Source: Maratus speciosus (Eukaryota; Arthropoda; Arachnida; Araneae; Salticidae). From it: DNA of 64,000 bases. Location: contig OZ010799.1 of assembly GCA_963932465.1 (NCBI GenBank), positions 158,282,761 to 158,346,760 on the forward strand, in the 5' to 3' direction. Both the position numbers and the translations under genes were made by a program. Shown piece by piece: positions 22,575-33,610 of the stretch; position 1 is the stretch's first letter, and each line of letters begins with the position of its first letter. Below the pieces are notes generated by a model. That model saw nothing but the letters and a program-made list of their open reading frames with translations. It made no database searches and was not told the origin of the DNA.

Positions 22575-22835
22575 ATGGTTTTTTGTCACATATGTGACGT
22601 GACGTACGTTACATGCAGTGACATAAGAGTGAAATCACAATTTTTTTTAATTGCAAGAAAAATATAATTTTACAGTAAATAACATGTTTTAAAGAATTTT
22701 TGTAATTTTTTTAAGTTTTCTAAGAAGTTCACATCTCAGTCACAATGTGACTTCAATGAGTGGTGGCATTTTGGTCACAGATGTAACGTGACCTCAGTGA
22801 CTTACAGTGACGTCACAACGACGTCACCGTGACCA
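22575..22835. repeat. GTGAC-rich direct repeat with CRE-like palindrome
   Basis: Two related segments (about 22,583-22,625 and 22,772-22,815) are dense in GTGAC/GTCAC words. The second contains TGACGTCA (22,808-22,815), the cAMP-response-element consensus, and ACGACGTCACC follows. The segments align as a diverged direct repeat separated by ~190 bp. Without a nearby gene a regulatory role is unsupported. Confidence 0.5.
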
Positions 22836-22889
22836 TGCATGCTATGAGGCATGCACAAAGCGAAAAAAAAGCGCATTTTAAAACATACA

Positions 22890-23450
22890 AATGCTTTTTA
22901 ACACTTTCCAACATTGTTGAAAAGTATTTATGACTTCGGCTTGTCTGTCTGCCGCCTACCGTCTGTCTGTATGTGCTCTAACTCGAGTAAATATATTCGG
23001 AATTACATGTAATTGAAATACGTTATTGAAGCTTGCCATAGTATGCTCTTCATTGAAAATGAAATGTGTAGCATTTATAGCTGAATTACAGGGTCACTCA
23101 TCAGTATTCCCTTATATTATGGTGTATGGTCTACGGGAAAAATCATTTGCTGAGTATTTTAATAGTGTTAAGCAATTTTAAACGTCATGAAATATATATA
23201 CATTGGTATGGTGCGCTTGAACATGGTTATTATAAAATATGTTATTTGGAGCACTTACATCACGCGTACAGGGAACTCAAAAGTATTCATTATACTAGGA
23301 CTTCCCTCAGAGGGATTAGTCTGAGCGATATTACTGAGAACACATTAATAATAACATGTGGAAGCAAAGAAAATGAGATGTTATCTTTCATTGTCCATAT
23401 ACTGCGATAAACTGAAATGATGAAAATAAACGAATCGTAGAATTACAAAA
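22890..23450 (-). repeat. Satellite family B array 2, reversed
   Basis: The same architecture as array 1 on the opposite strand: hairpin AACACTTTCCAAC/GTTGAAAAGTATT (about 22,900-22,930), a CTGT-type tract (22,940-22,975), then boxes at about 23,090 (ACAGGGTCACTCATCAG) and 23,269 (ACAGGGAACTCAAAAG), 179 bp apart. The 94-codon ORF at 23,126-23,410 is inside the repeat. Confidence 0.65.
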
Positions 23451-24555
23451 TCTTATATATAAATTCGTATACACTGTTTAAAAAAATGGGAAATCAAACC
23501 ATTCAAGACAGTCATGCATGGATATAAAATTGAAAGTACGCAATATATTAAAAGTAAAATAGAAAATGAAACACTAAATTACTTATATCGGAATTTTAAC
23601 TCTATTAAATGATGTCAAGAGCATAATCAGACGCTCCACACCAATTTGAGTAACTTTAAATGACAAATATATGATGTTTAAAAAGAATGGACTATACTTT
23701 ATATCGTGTGTGCTCCCCCGGAATAGTTAATATTGTACAATATCTCTTTTCCACAGATGCAATGAGGTTGTCGATAACTTTTAAGGAATTCTCTCCTCAA
23801 AATCTAATATAGTATCAAAGTACCGAATACATCAACAGTGGCATGCAATGCTTCGTTAGAGTGTGTTTTAGATATGCTCGATCGGATTTAAATGATGAGT
23901 GTATGCTGGCCACGACATACGCTGTATTGTTTTGTTTTCAAACATATTCTGCACAAGTTGAGCTGTATTTAGCATGTATTAAATAAAAGAAATCGGCAAT
24001 GATTACAACATAATGTATGACACAAGATCTGAATATATCGTCTGCATAACTTTTGAGCTGTAAAAGTGTCATTTGAAGTAATTTACAAATCCATACATAT
24101 TTATTCAGGAAATCATGCAAGCTAACATACGCCAATATGATCCCGATTATAAAATTTCACCAGAATAAGTTAATATATAAAAAAGCTACTAATGATAATT
24201 GAGAATATGACCTTATGATAAAATGTCTAGAAAAATGAATAGGATAAAAAATTTATATCACATTTAAAACGGCACTTTCCTCTGTTAGTGGCCTTGGCGA
24301 GAGAGAGAAAAGCCTAGAGAAGGAACACTTTAACAAGTACTTTCGGGCAACCTACTCACTGTTTCATACAGGTCTTTATTTAATATTTACACAATTTATT
24401 TAATGCTAGGTGGGTATCTATTTCTTTTGTTGCATTTAAATTGCATGTTTTGCGGAGGAAATGCAGCATTATGAAATATTTAAAGTTGCTGTACCTAATA
24501 ATTCCAAATTAATGGTAATTGAGATCGCTTTCCGTTAATTTCATCTTTTTAAATT
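23451..24555. other. No recognisable feature
   Basis: AT-rich unassigned DNA. It may contain further decayed satellite units, but the box could not be read. Confidence 0.4.
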
Positions 24556-24559
24556 TTAA

Positions 24560-25110
24560 ATTTTTTAGAAACCATTCATAGAGACAATTGTATATTTTAA
24601 AACTAACCCGAAGCAAATTTTCAAGATTTTGGGCTCAGCAGTAACACAGAAATAGAAAATTTGTGAAATTTTTTTGTTTTTGCACTGTTTTATATAGCGA
24701 CATTTTTAGAAATTGTTCTATTGCGTGAATTTACGTCATGATAAATACAGCCATGTCAATTTTCATGTTTATATTCCTAACAATTCCATGTACTTCGTTA
24801 CTTAGATCATCTTTAGATCTTTTTCCGCTTTGTTTAGTCTTTCTATTTTTTAGAATTCGTTCTACAACGAGCATTTACATCTTATTAATTACTACCATGC
24901 CAAAGTTCTAGTTTCTAACCCCAACAGTATCCCAAAAATTTCAGTATTCCAAATAAATCATAGTTTAGAACCTTTCTTTTACGTTTATCCGTCAAATTGA
25001 ACCTTTTAGAGAGCGTTCATTGCGAGTATTTACATCTTAAAAGTAACTACCGCACCAAATTTAAAGTTTCTAACCCATTCAATATCACAGAAATCGCAAT
25101 TTTAAAACAT
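24560..25110. repeat. Diverged tandem repeat, about four ~150-bp units
   Basis: TTTTTAGAA-NNN-TTCNN followed by an ATTTACNTC segment and then a CCATGCCAAA / TTTCTAACCC segment recurs near 24,563, 24,704, 24,850 and 25,006. The copies are old and only their order of words is conserved. Confidence 0.55.
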
Positions 25111-25643
25111 TTTTGCTCCTGCAGCGATGTAGGTTCTTGCACTGACATAAAATAGTCTTTTTTTCGGAGCAGAGATGACCACCAACATTTTTTAAAGTTG
25201 GCTATGTAGTTTCAGAGATAACACCTCACAAACGTACAAGCATTAATAATATTATATAATTTATAATATTATAACGCTTTATAATATTAGCATTAGATGT
25301 ACAGATACAAAAGCCATTTATCTGTTACAAACTAAAGTGCCGGCGTTGCCCAGAATTTGAAGGATGTTTGTTCTGAAAAATCAATTTCAAAATTTAACAT
25401 ACAACACAAAACAAACATTAAAAAAAGCAGTCGAAATGTTGTATGAATGAATCATATGAAAACGCTATATAAAAATGTATAAATATATATAACAGACGCA
25501 AAAGAATACAGCTATAAATGAACTTATTTCAATTTATAATTGGAGCAATAATGTTAAAATAAGCCAATATTTCCCTAATCGGGTTTTTATCATGCTTCAA
25601 TACATTTTTGACACTCATATGGCGTTATACTATATCCACCACG

Positions 25644-25847
25644 GGAACAGATGTCATATTCGCCCCATATTGGCGCGATTTTTTTCTGTCGCCAATATCA
25701 TATAGGCAACAGGTACTTAACTTGCGTCAAAGTGTCGTTATTTTGCTTGATGTGGTAAACCGGATTATGTTGTTTATGCTGCTGTTTTCGCCAAATTGGC
25801 AACCGAAAAAAATCGCGCCAATATGGGGCGAATATGACATCTGTACC
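25644..25847. mobile_element. MITE with 40-bp perfect inverted arms and 8-bp TSD
   Basis: The ends GGAACAGATG and CATCTGTACC are inverted. The following 40 bp (25,647-25,686) are the exact reverse complement of 25,805-25,844. CCACCACG at 25,636-25,643 and 25,848-25,855 is a perfect 8-bp target-site duplication. GG...CC termini and an 8-bp duplication fit Merlin-like MITEs, which is tentative. The perfect arms suggest recent insertion or gene conversion. The overlapping ORFs on both strands mirror the inverted arms. Confidence 0.88.
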
Positions 25848-25884
25848 CCACCACGTCCTTTATATTTCCAATATGACGTAATAT

Positions 25885-26100
25885 TTTCCTCTTTCACGTG
25901 GAAACCTTGAAATAGAAAAATTATGAAGTTATATTCACTTTCATTTAAATTCGTCAAACAATTTATTTCATTTTCATATTTCACGTGAATATCTTGCAAT
26001 AGAAAAGTTATGACGTAATATTCACCTTTTTTAAAAATTCGTCAAACTATTTATTTTATTTTCATTTTTCACGTGGAAATCTTGCAGTAGAAAATTAATT
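25885..26100 (+). repeat. Three ~90-bp tandem units
   Basis: TTTCACGTGGAAACCTTG-type starts occur near 25,893, 25,978 and 26,069, each followed by an ATAGAAAAATTATGA segment and a TTCGTCAAAC segment. Moderately diverged. Confidence 0.75.
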
Positions 26101-26397
26101 GTTGTAGTAATAATTTTATTGTGTTTTTTTAATTTTTGGCAACTGCTATAACGAAAAATGTTTAAATTTGATAAGAAATTGCTGTTAAATTGGTGGTTTT
26201 TTATTAATTAAAAATTAACTATAAATTATTTCAATTCCGGATCACTTTAGTTGCCTCGGCCATGTTTTAATACACATGTACGTATCTTTTCACAATTTTG
26301 GCTTACAAATTGTGGATTTTTATAGAATTACAAACAGACAGACAAGTTTTCATTTTTATATATATCTCTATTCTAAAAAAAGTAACTAACGCTGTCA

Positions 26398-26419
26398 CTG
26401 CCGCCGCCGCCGCCGCCGG
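26398..26419. repeat. GCC trinucleotide microsatellite
   Basis: Seven or so GCC/CGC triplets, strikingly GC-rich in an AT-rich setting. They create alanine runs in overlapping ORFs on both strands, which are not otherwise gene-like. Confidence 0.9.
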
Positions 26420-26878
26420 TTTTGAATTTTTTGTGACTGAAGCTCTTTCTTCGTTAATATTAAGAAAACTATTGCATACAAAAAATATGAAAATTGGTGG
26501 TATTATAGCGAAATGTTTGATCAACACGCTAATGCATGCAGTTTTCAAATCGAAGAATTATTTTAAGAGATATTTAATGCTAAAGTTGGACAAAATCGTT
26601 CCATTAAAAAAAAATTTATAGGAGCAAAAGCTATACATGTGAATTTAATCATTTTTAGATCCTTTTATTCAATAGAAAATTCCGGTGTGCAGATTTCATT
26701 AATTTTTTTAATTTGATTCATTTTTAAGGTTTTATTTCTATTTTAAATTCAAATATTCAGCATCTTGACTGATATTTTTTACATATTTTAGAAAATGGTA
26801 TTAATTTAAACTGTTGCCAACTGTATAAACAGCGCAAACAATAATGTTTGCTTCAAATAAAAAAATTATTTGCACGTT

Positions 26879-28219
26879 CACTGTAAAAAAAATTCCGCAA
26901 CGTTCCTGGGAAAAAATGGGCAGCTGAGATGCCCATTATTTCCAAGAAACATTTCTTGAAAATGACTGGAACTTTACTGTATATGTTAAAAACTTTCTAC
27001 AGAAATGCCAGTAAGTTTCCTGCGAAATACCAGGAATATTTCTGTTGACAGCAAAACATTACTGACATTTCACAGCATGCGGGATCCGCAGACGATTTTT
27101 ACATTTCCAGTTGACAATTTTCGTTTTATTATCATTATTTGTTAGAATGAAAAAATATTTTGAAATTGACATCAAAATTATTATTTATAATTTACACGAA
27201 AAAATAAATTTTCAGTTAAAATTCAATAAAGTAAATATATATATGATATATTGTTTCTGAACTTTGCTTAAAATATAAAAATATATAAATGTAAATAATA
27301 ATTAGAAAAAAATTCTAGACATAAAATATTTTGGATTTTCGTCAGTAATTATGTTAGTTTGCAAGTTATATAAAATACATATAAATTTTCATGAAAAAAA
27401 AAAAACCTAAACGTAATTGTATATTTTTTCCGAAAATAAAAAAAAATCAAATTTGCAGCAATTTAAAGTGTCAAAAATATATGAAATTTAAATCAAATTG
27501 TAATAAAGCGTTGAAATAGAAAATTAATTAAAAAAGAAAAAAAAAGTCAAGAGGTAGCATCGAACTCGGGCCATACGGGTGGCGTGCGAGCCTTCTGCGT
27601 CCACACCACGAAAGACACGTTGAGAGCTGCAAACTAATGGGTATTTGAAACGTATGCTAAACCTCGGCATCTAATTTCTGAAAATCTAAGGCCCATTTGA
27701 AGAAATCCTTTCACAAGAATAATTAGAGATAAGAACTCTAAAACATACTTCAAATTAATCAAAATCGGTGAGAATCATGTTTGATGGTCCCCTGGTTAAT
27801 GGAGATCCAAATAATAGGTGTATTTTTTTTACACGGTCTGCTCGTTAAACATTCCACAGACAAGTACGAGAGATAATCTCTTAGCGATGTCACAGAGGTA
27901 TTGTATTTTCATCTGAATTGTCTTGACAATAGAGACGTAAAGGATTATGTCGTCTATTGATTTATTTGCATTCCATTGGATTTTTTTACATTCATTTAAG
28001 GAATTCGTTTTCGACGCTCGCGCGCGAGCAACGGATTATAGCAAAATAATAATAAATGGCGGTCGCAGCGTTTTGCTGTTTCCAACTTTTCTTCAGGAAC
28101 GTTTCAGATAAGAAAACCAGAATTGCACAGGAAAGAGCTAAATTATTCTGAAAACCTGAGAAAAGGTGAAACGTTCCTGGATTTTACATGGAACGTTACC
28201 ATTTTTTTTTTTTACAGTG
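26879..28219. mobile_element. CACTG-ended element (possibly CACTA-like), 1.34 kb
   Basis: It begins CACTGTAAAAAAA and ends TTTTTTTACAGTG. Subterminal AACGTTCCTGG words occur at both ends, in inverted orientation in one case (GGAACGTTACC near 28,190). CACTG termini with short duplications suggest a CACTA/CMC-type element, but the duplication here is only TT and no transposase is visible. A tRNA-like segment at 27,543-27,620 lies inside. Confidence 0.6.
27543..27620 (-). repeat. Possible tRNA-derived segment
   Basis: On the minus strand TGGTGTGGACGC and, 43 bp further, GAGTTCGATGC sit at the spacing of tRNA A and B boxes. The block is GC-rich compared with its surroundings. The stems are poor, so a functional tRNA is unlikely. 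It may be a SINE head or part of the host element. Confidence 0.35.
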
Positions 28220-28487
28220 TTACTATTATAAACAGAAAAAAACCTTCAAATTAGAATTAAATAATTAGGTATAAAAAGCAGGCACTTATTGGAAATTACG
28301 CCATTAAAGCTATATTTACATGTGAATTTTGAAAGAGAAAGGATATTGTAAAATAAATTCATTAAAATGCGTTAGAAGTCTGAAATAGAAGAAATTGCGT
28401 CACATTACACTTATTATGCAAAATGAACAAAAAATAGTATTGCAAAACAGTTTAAATTTAAAAATTGCGCGAGACAAAATATTAGAG

Positions 28488-29520
28488 GTTAAATATTAGA
28501 TTTTTTCAAAATTTTATTATTTATCGTTTAATGTGAGGTGTTCAGCTATAAGTATGCAAATTTTCATGTCTCCAACATAATAAGGGGCTGAGTTAGAAAA
28601 ATTGCTTAAAATACACAACTTAGAGCCCAGAGGGTTAAATAATAGACTTTTTCAAAATTTAATATTTGTCGTTTGATGTGAGGTGTTCAGCTATAACTAT
28701 GCAAAATTTCATGTCTCCAACTTAATTAGGGGCTGAGTTAGAAAAATTGTTTAAAATACACAAGTTAGAGCCCAGAGGGTTAAATATGATTTTTTCAAAA
28801 TTTTATGATTTATCGTGTTATCGCAAGTGTTCAGCTATAAGTATGCAAACTTTCATGTCTCCAACTTAATTAGTGGCTGAGTTAGAAAAATTGCCTAAAA
28901 TACACAAATTAGAGGCCAGAGGGTTAAATATCAGACCTTTTTCAAAATTTTATTATTTGTCGTTTGATGTGAGGATTTCAGCTATAAGTATGGAAAATTT
29001 CATGTCTCCAACTTAATTAGGGGCTGAGTTAGAAAAATTGTTTAAAATACACAAGTTAGAGCCCAGAGGGTTAACAGTGGCGTGGCGTCCGGTCATCGCT
29101 GGATGCGGCGATGACCAAGCAATATTTTAAAACTCTTAATAAGCTTTTAAAACTCTACGATCCAGTTTTAGCAGAACATTTGGAGTTCATGTATAAGTGA
29201 AGGTAAGATTTAAAGTTTCTTTTTTGAACATTCAACCATTGAATTTTAGAGTTAATAATTTTTCACCACAAACTTAAATAATTGCGATGACCACCGAAAA
29301 TTTTCACGCCACGCCACTGAGGGTTAAATATTAGACTTTTTCAAAATTTTATTATTTGTCGTTTGATGTGAGGTGTTCAGCTATAAGTATGCAAATTTTC
29401 AAGTCTCCGACATGTATAGTTTCTTAGAACGGGCTCTGTGACAGACGGAGACAGACAGACAGACAAAGGAGTGAGACATATAGAGTTTCGTTAGATGAAC
29501 AAAACTCTAAAAACATGCTG
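28488..29520 (+). repeat. Tandem array of ~146-bp units with GACA tract and hairpin, interrupted by a hAT-like MITE
   Basis: Units start with GGTTAAATATTAGA-type words at about 28,488, 28,634, 28,779, 28,923 and 29,070, and again at 29,323 after the inserted element. Shared words include TTTATCGTTT, GTGTTCAGCTATAAGTATGC and CATGTCTCCAAC. The last unit ends in (GACA)n at 29,433-29,465, then a hairpin AGAGTTT/AAACTCT at about 29,482-29,511 followed by A-rich sequence. Confidence 0.9.
29075..29319. mobile_element. hAT-like MITE, 245 bp, 8-bp TSD AGGGTTAA
   Basis: The perfect 14-bp inverted ends are CAGTGGCGTGGCGT and its complement. GGTCATCGC-type subterminal repeats follow inside. AGGGTTAA at 29,067-29,074 and 29,320-29,327 is a perfect 8-bp duplication. 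The neighbouring units of the host array show the uninterrupted site AGAGGGTTAAAT. A CAG-start and 8-bp duplication are typical of hAT elements. Non-autonomous. Confidence 0.93.
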
Positions 29521-30060
29521 CGGATGACTGAAACAACATCCTAAAATTACATTACCATCAGCGATCTACCAATCCCAAATTTAGTTTATATTCATTTCAT
29601 ATATTCTTATTCTTTTGTGTGGCCCTGTAAAATAACTATCAATATTATATACAGTAAAACCTCTGAATAGCGGAGACTCCGAGAATGCAGAATTTGTCCT
29701 CTATTTAGAGGTGACCGCTACTGAGAGTAAAACATGTACAGTTATTTAAGAGTTGGTAATCGAAAAAATGTCCGCTAAATAGAGGTATCCACTAATCGGG
29801 TGTGTCCGCTATGGAGGTTTTATCAGTAAAACCTCTGAATAGCGAACACCTCGGGAGGGCAGAATTTGTCCTATTTGGAGGTGTCCGCTACTGAGAGTAA
29901 AAAATGTACGGTCATTTAAGAGTTGGTAATCGAAAAAATGCCCGCTAAATAGAGATGTCCACTAATCGGGTGTGTCCGTTATGGAGGTTTTACTGCATAA
30001 TAATATCATCCTTTACAAGAAAATTGCATGCTGTACAATAGACAGACAGACATCCAGAGA
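29521..30060 (+). repeat. Satellite family B array 3 (one unit, interrupted by pogo-like MITEs)
   Basis: The box ATTCTTTTGTGTGGCCCTG is at about 29,609-29,631. A GACAGACAGAC tract follows at 30,040-30,052, after the pogo-like insertion. I infer one array split by the insertion. Confidence 0.6.
29652..29995. mobile_element. Tandem dimer of a pogo-like MITE
   Basis: Two ~172-bp copies lie head to tail (29,652-29,823 and 29,824-29,995). Each begins CAGTAAAACCTCTGAATAG and ends with the inverted version (TCCGCTATGGAGGTTTTA). The first copy's right end is shortened so that the second CAGTAAAACC follows directly. CAGTNNAACCTC ends and a TA before the first copy fit pogo/Tigger-type Tc1-mariner MITEs. 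The interiors are ~90% alike. Confidence 0.85.
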
Positions 30061-30781
30061 AAGATAACCTCCCGGAGCAATAAACACTCATGTCTTTTGT
30101 TTTAATCATCCACAATTGTATGTCATACAACAGGCCAGATTTTATACAACAGCTAAAAACGGTCACCGTGGTACTGTATTATTATTTGTTTGCCCACCAA
30201 AACTGGTTGCCACGGGTTGTTGCAAGGTTTGTGATCACGTGGTTGAAACTGATCTATTCAATATTAATGCGTTCGTATTTTTTTTTATTTGCTCCATGTG
30301 TTCAAACCAGTTGTCTATGAAAACATCAACCGGTGAAAGTGACGCACACCAAATTTCTGTGGCGTATGCAGATAAATTGTGCTTTTTTATCAGTCTTTTC
30401 TATATAATTTTTAAACGGTTTGGAACTTATTTTTCATAGTAGGTGCATTCAGTAGGCGACCCTCATAGGTACCTTCTGGTGCAATCAGAAACAAAATCCG
30501 ACAAATATTTTTTGAGTTATGCTTGACGAAAGGTTTTTATTAGGCTTTTTTTTTAGTAGGACGGCGTTAATATCCATCGTAGTAGTAATGTGCTCAGACA
30601 ATTACTGTCTATGAAGAAAATTCTTATGCGAGGTATTTTGATGATGTTACTCTGCTTCAAATATAATAAAAATTATAAGTATTTCCGAGATACACTAAAA
30701 TAATTTTTCTGTAGTATATAGGGTGCAAAGCATGCATCATTTTTTACAGGGTCACACAAAAGAGGTCTGTTATATAATGGT

Positions 30782-31622
30782 CAGACCTGCCAACCTTTGA
30801 AAATGAGAAATAGTAGCACTCAAAATTCAAATTAATCTAGAGGTTGGTTGGTTGGTCGCTGTTTTTTACGCTGCAAATCGTGTTAACTCTGATTGATTTC
30901 GATTTGGACTAAGTTTAGATTCCTGCAGGTTGGGTAACCGGATTTTTCAAAAGTTGGTTCTGTATATTCTTTCAGATTAAAAAGTATATATTTCATAATA
31001 ATAAATACAGATTTTCATCTGTGTGTGATTTTTCCTAAAGAGAGCAAGAGCTGGGGTGATTCTGAGTAAAAAAAAAAATTCCGGAATTCACAGATAATTT
31101 TCTGAAAGTTTACAGCAGTGAGGAGGGGGGGGTCTTTACGGGCTAATTATGTGGGGTTTTCCAGCCCTTTGACAAAATTTGCGTTTTTTGCCGCGATGAT
31201 TTGGCCAAATTCGCGTTTTTTCCGCGATCTTTGTCGAAATTTGGGTTTTTTTCGCGATCCTTTGGAAAACGTGGATTTTTTTTCTTGCGATCCTTTGACG
31301 AAATTCGCGTTTTTTTTTTCACGATTCTTTGGAGAAATTTTCGTTTTTTCGCGAACTTTTGACGAACTCTGCATTTTTTTCGCAATCCCTTGACCAAATT
31401 TGTGTTTGTCTGCGATGCTTTGACGAAATTGGCGGGTTTTTTTCTGCGGCCCTTAGACGAAATTGGCATTATCTTTCAACGAACGAATGGCGAAATTGAT
31501 TTTTTTCGCCGTGTGTTTTTTTTTTTCAAAAAATCGTAGTTTTAGACTAATTTTCGTAGCATCGTAGTTTTTAGCTCCAAATCGTAGAAACTACGATATT
31601 TTCGTAGCAGTTGGCAGGTCTG
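30782..31622. mobile_element. DNA element with CAGACCTGCCAAC inverted ends, 6-bp TSD
   Basis: It begins CAGACCTGCCAAC and ends with its exact complement. AATGGT at 30,776-30,781 and 31,623-31,628 is a 6-bp duplication (or ATGG if one more base is given to each end). The uninterrupted satellite sequence is predicted to be TATATAATGGTCTACG, which matches related units (ATTATGGTCTATGG near 44,133). It contains a ~33-bp minisatellite. The superfamily is uncertain. Confidence 0.85.
31155..31500 (+). repeat. Minisatellite, ~33-bp units
   Basis: About ten variants of TTTGACGAAATTCGCG followed by a T run and CGATCC. This explains three overlapping repetitive ORFs: a phenylalanine-rich one on plus (31,118-31,393) and lysine-rich ones on minus (31,143-31,469). 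Confidence 0.88.
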
Positions 31623-32199
31623 AATGGTCTACGTGAAAACTGTTCGCAGCTAATTTTAGTTGTGTTGCAGTATTTCAAATATTATGAAATTGATATATAT
31701 TACGAGGTTTGCCAAGAAGCTTGCAACTGAATATGATTTGCTTTGCATTTATCGTTCATTTTCAGGGTCACATAAAAGGTTTCGGATACAATACTATATC
31801 CGAAGTATTGTCTATTAGGGATGATTGCTGAAGAGCGTTTTCGATTAAGGTATGCTTTTTAAGGTTAATTAAATTTTTGCTTACTATGTGGTGCATACAA
31901 ATTATATCGATCATATACTGGGCTACACAAAAGAGTTCGTAAGTATTATTGAGAAAGAGCGTGAATTGTTTCAGAGTGTTTTTTATTTTGAGTAATGCAT
32001 TTACAATCTCAGCTACATTTAGTATACTAACTTCAGATGTTTGTAGGGGTTTTGCCTGCATTAAATTTAAGTTTAATATGTTGCGCGTATAAAAATCTTT
32101 ACGTAATATACAGGGCTGTAGAAAAGAATTCATGTGGTTTTCGTCTATTGGTAGAAATTATTAACGGTGAATTTGAAAGTACAATGAAAAGAATATAAA

Positions 32200-33605
32200 T
32201 GTTTTTTATAAACTGATCTGCGAATATGAGAAAAGGTATTTTACAAGATTTAAAACAATAAAATAAAATAATTTATTTTCACAGATTACTTCTTTCATTC
32301 GAGCACATGCTTTTATTATAATTGAAATATCGTGGGTTTTATTTTACCAAATTCATTTTTAAAACTTTTACGGAAATAGTTCTTTTTTATCAATATATTT
32401 TTTTTTAAGTCGCCGATTATGCATGCAAAACATGTAGAGCAGTTTATTAGAGGGTATTTATATCCCTTTACATGTACTTTTTTTTCACTTTTAGCATGTT
32501 ATAACTTTAGTTTAACGACAATAAGTGATTTTCTTGCACAATTTTATAGCATCTATTTAGACTAGATATTACATCTAACTATAAAAAATTGATTATCAAC
32601 AATATTTTTTGGAAACAAAAATTGTAAAATCATTACATCCCTAAATAAGATATAAATTAAATATAATAGTTTCAGGATAAATATATAAATATTATGTATA
32701 AATATTAAGTTTAAATATTAAGTATAAATATTGCTATTTGCATATTACGATAACATAAAATCCTTGTCCAAACTATTGCTTATCCTAAGAATATTTCAGA
32801 GCAAAACGAAATTCAAGGTACACTATAACCATTCACCCAATTAATAGGGAATTATTAGTTTAAATTTGATAGGACTACGGAAGTTCAGGGGGGGAGGGGA
32901 TGTACTTTCAAATCTAAAAATTACCAGAATAAGCATTTTATCAGAATTTCAGAACATCATTGTCACACCGTGTATAATTTAATGCTTCTAATTTTCGAAA
33001 CCTTCCGAGAATTTTATATGTTGCTAAATATTTATATTATTAAAAAATAAGTAAAAAGCGTCTTGTAAGATACTGAATATTAAACAATGTTATATTAAAA
33101 GGCTTTAAGAGCTGACGTTGAGGCTCCTGATCTGTAGATTTACTAGTTATGATGTTTAGTTAGGATTTGTTTGTACGTTGTCGAAAAACGAAGTAAAAAA
33201 AAAGAGGGGTACCTTACTCTTGTGCAGAACTCATACAAACTGCTTTTACATATGGTCTGCATTCGCACTGAAAACGTGACAGGAATACATTTATCGATGT
33301 TGCCTAATGGAAATATAAATTATGGTTGCTAATACAGACTATGATAAGTTAGCATCTATGTATCATTACTATGTATTAAATATATAAGATATTCTATAGG
33401 AATATGTTATACCTTTTGTCATATAGTCGATTTTTCCTATTCTCAACCTTTAATGTTTAATGGTGTTGGTCTAAAATTCGAATATTCCATATAACATTTT
33501 GAAACGAAAACATTTCTTTTAGAGCATTCCAAATTACCTATTTTGAAATACAAATTGTTTACACCAACACTGCGATGCAATTTATTCTTTGTTTTTCAGA
33601 AGTTC
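32200..33605. other. No recognisable feature
   Basis: AT-rich DNA with short AATATTAAGTATAAATATT-type local repeats near 32,690-32,735 and no supportable element or gene. Confidence 0.45.
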
Positions 33606-33610
33606 TGAAA

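Larger units (their letters stand above)
30600..32200 (-). repeat. Satellite family B array 4, reversed, interrupted by an 841-bp element
   Basis: Boxes ACAGGGTCACACAAAAGAGG (30,746), CAGGGTCACATAAAAGG (31,763), GGGCTACACAAAAGAG (31,917) and CAGGGCTGTAGAAAAG (32,111) are spaced ~170, 154 and 194 bp once the insertion at 30,782-31,622 is removed. The 121-codon minus-strand ORF at 31,768-32,133 lies within these units and is not a gene. Confidence 0.7.

Noticed and set aside
22808..22815. CRE promoter element controlling a gene
   Set aside because: TGACGTCA is present but no gene, TATA box or transcript start is recognisable nearby.
25608..25999. Overlapping 100- and 90-codon ORFs on opposite strands
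   Set aside because: They span the inverted arms of the 204-bp MITE, which makes similar frames on both strands.
26298..26621. 107-codon plus ORF with an alanine run and 81-codon minus ORF
   Set aside because: The alanine runs on both strands come from a GCC microsatellite. The rest of the sequence is low-complexity and unlike a domain.
31118..31469. Phenylalanine-rich and lysine-rich ORFs with repeat patterns
   Set aside because: They are produced by the ~33-bp minisatellite inside a DNA transposon; no start context or homology.
31768..32133. 121-codon minus-strand ORF
   Set aside because: It lies within satellite family B units, and the matching units elsewhere do not keep the frame.
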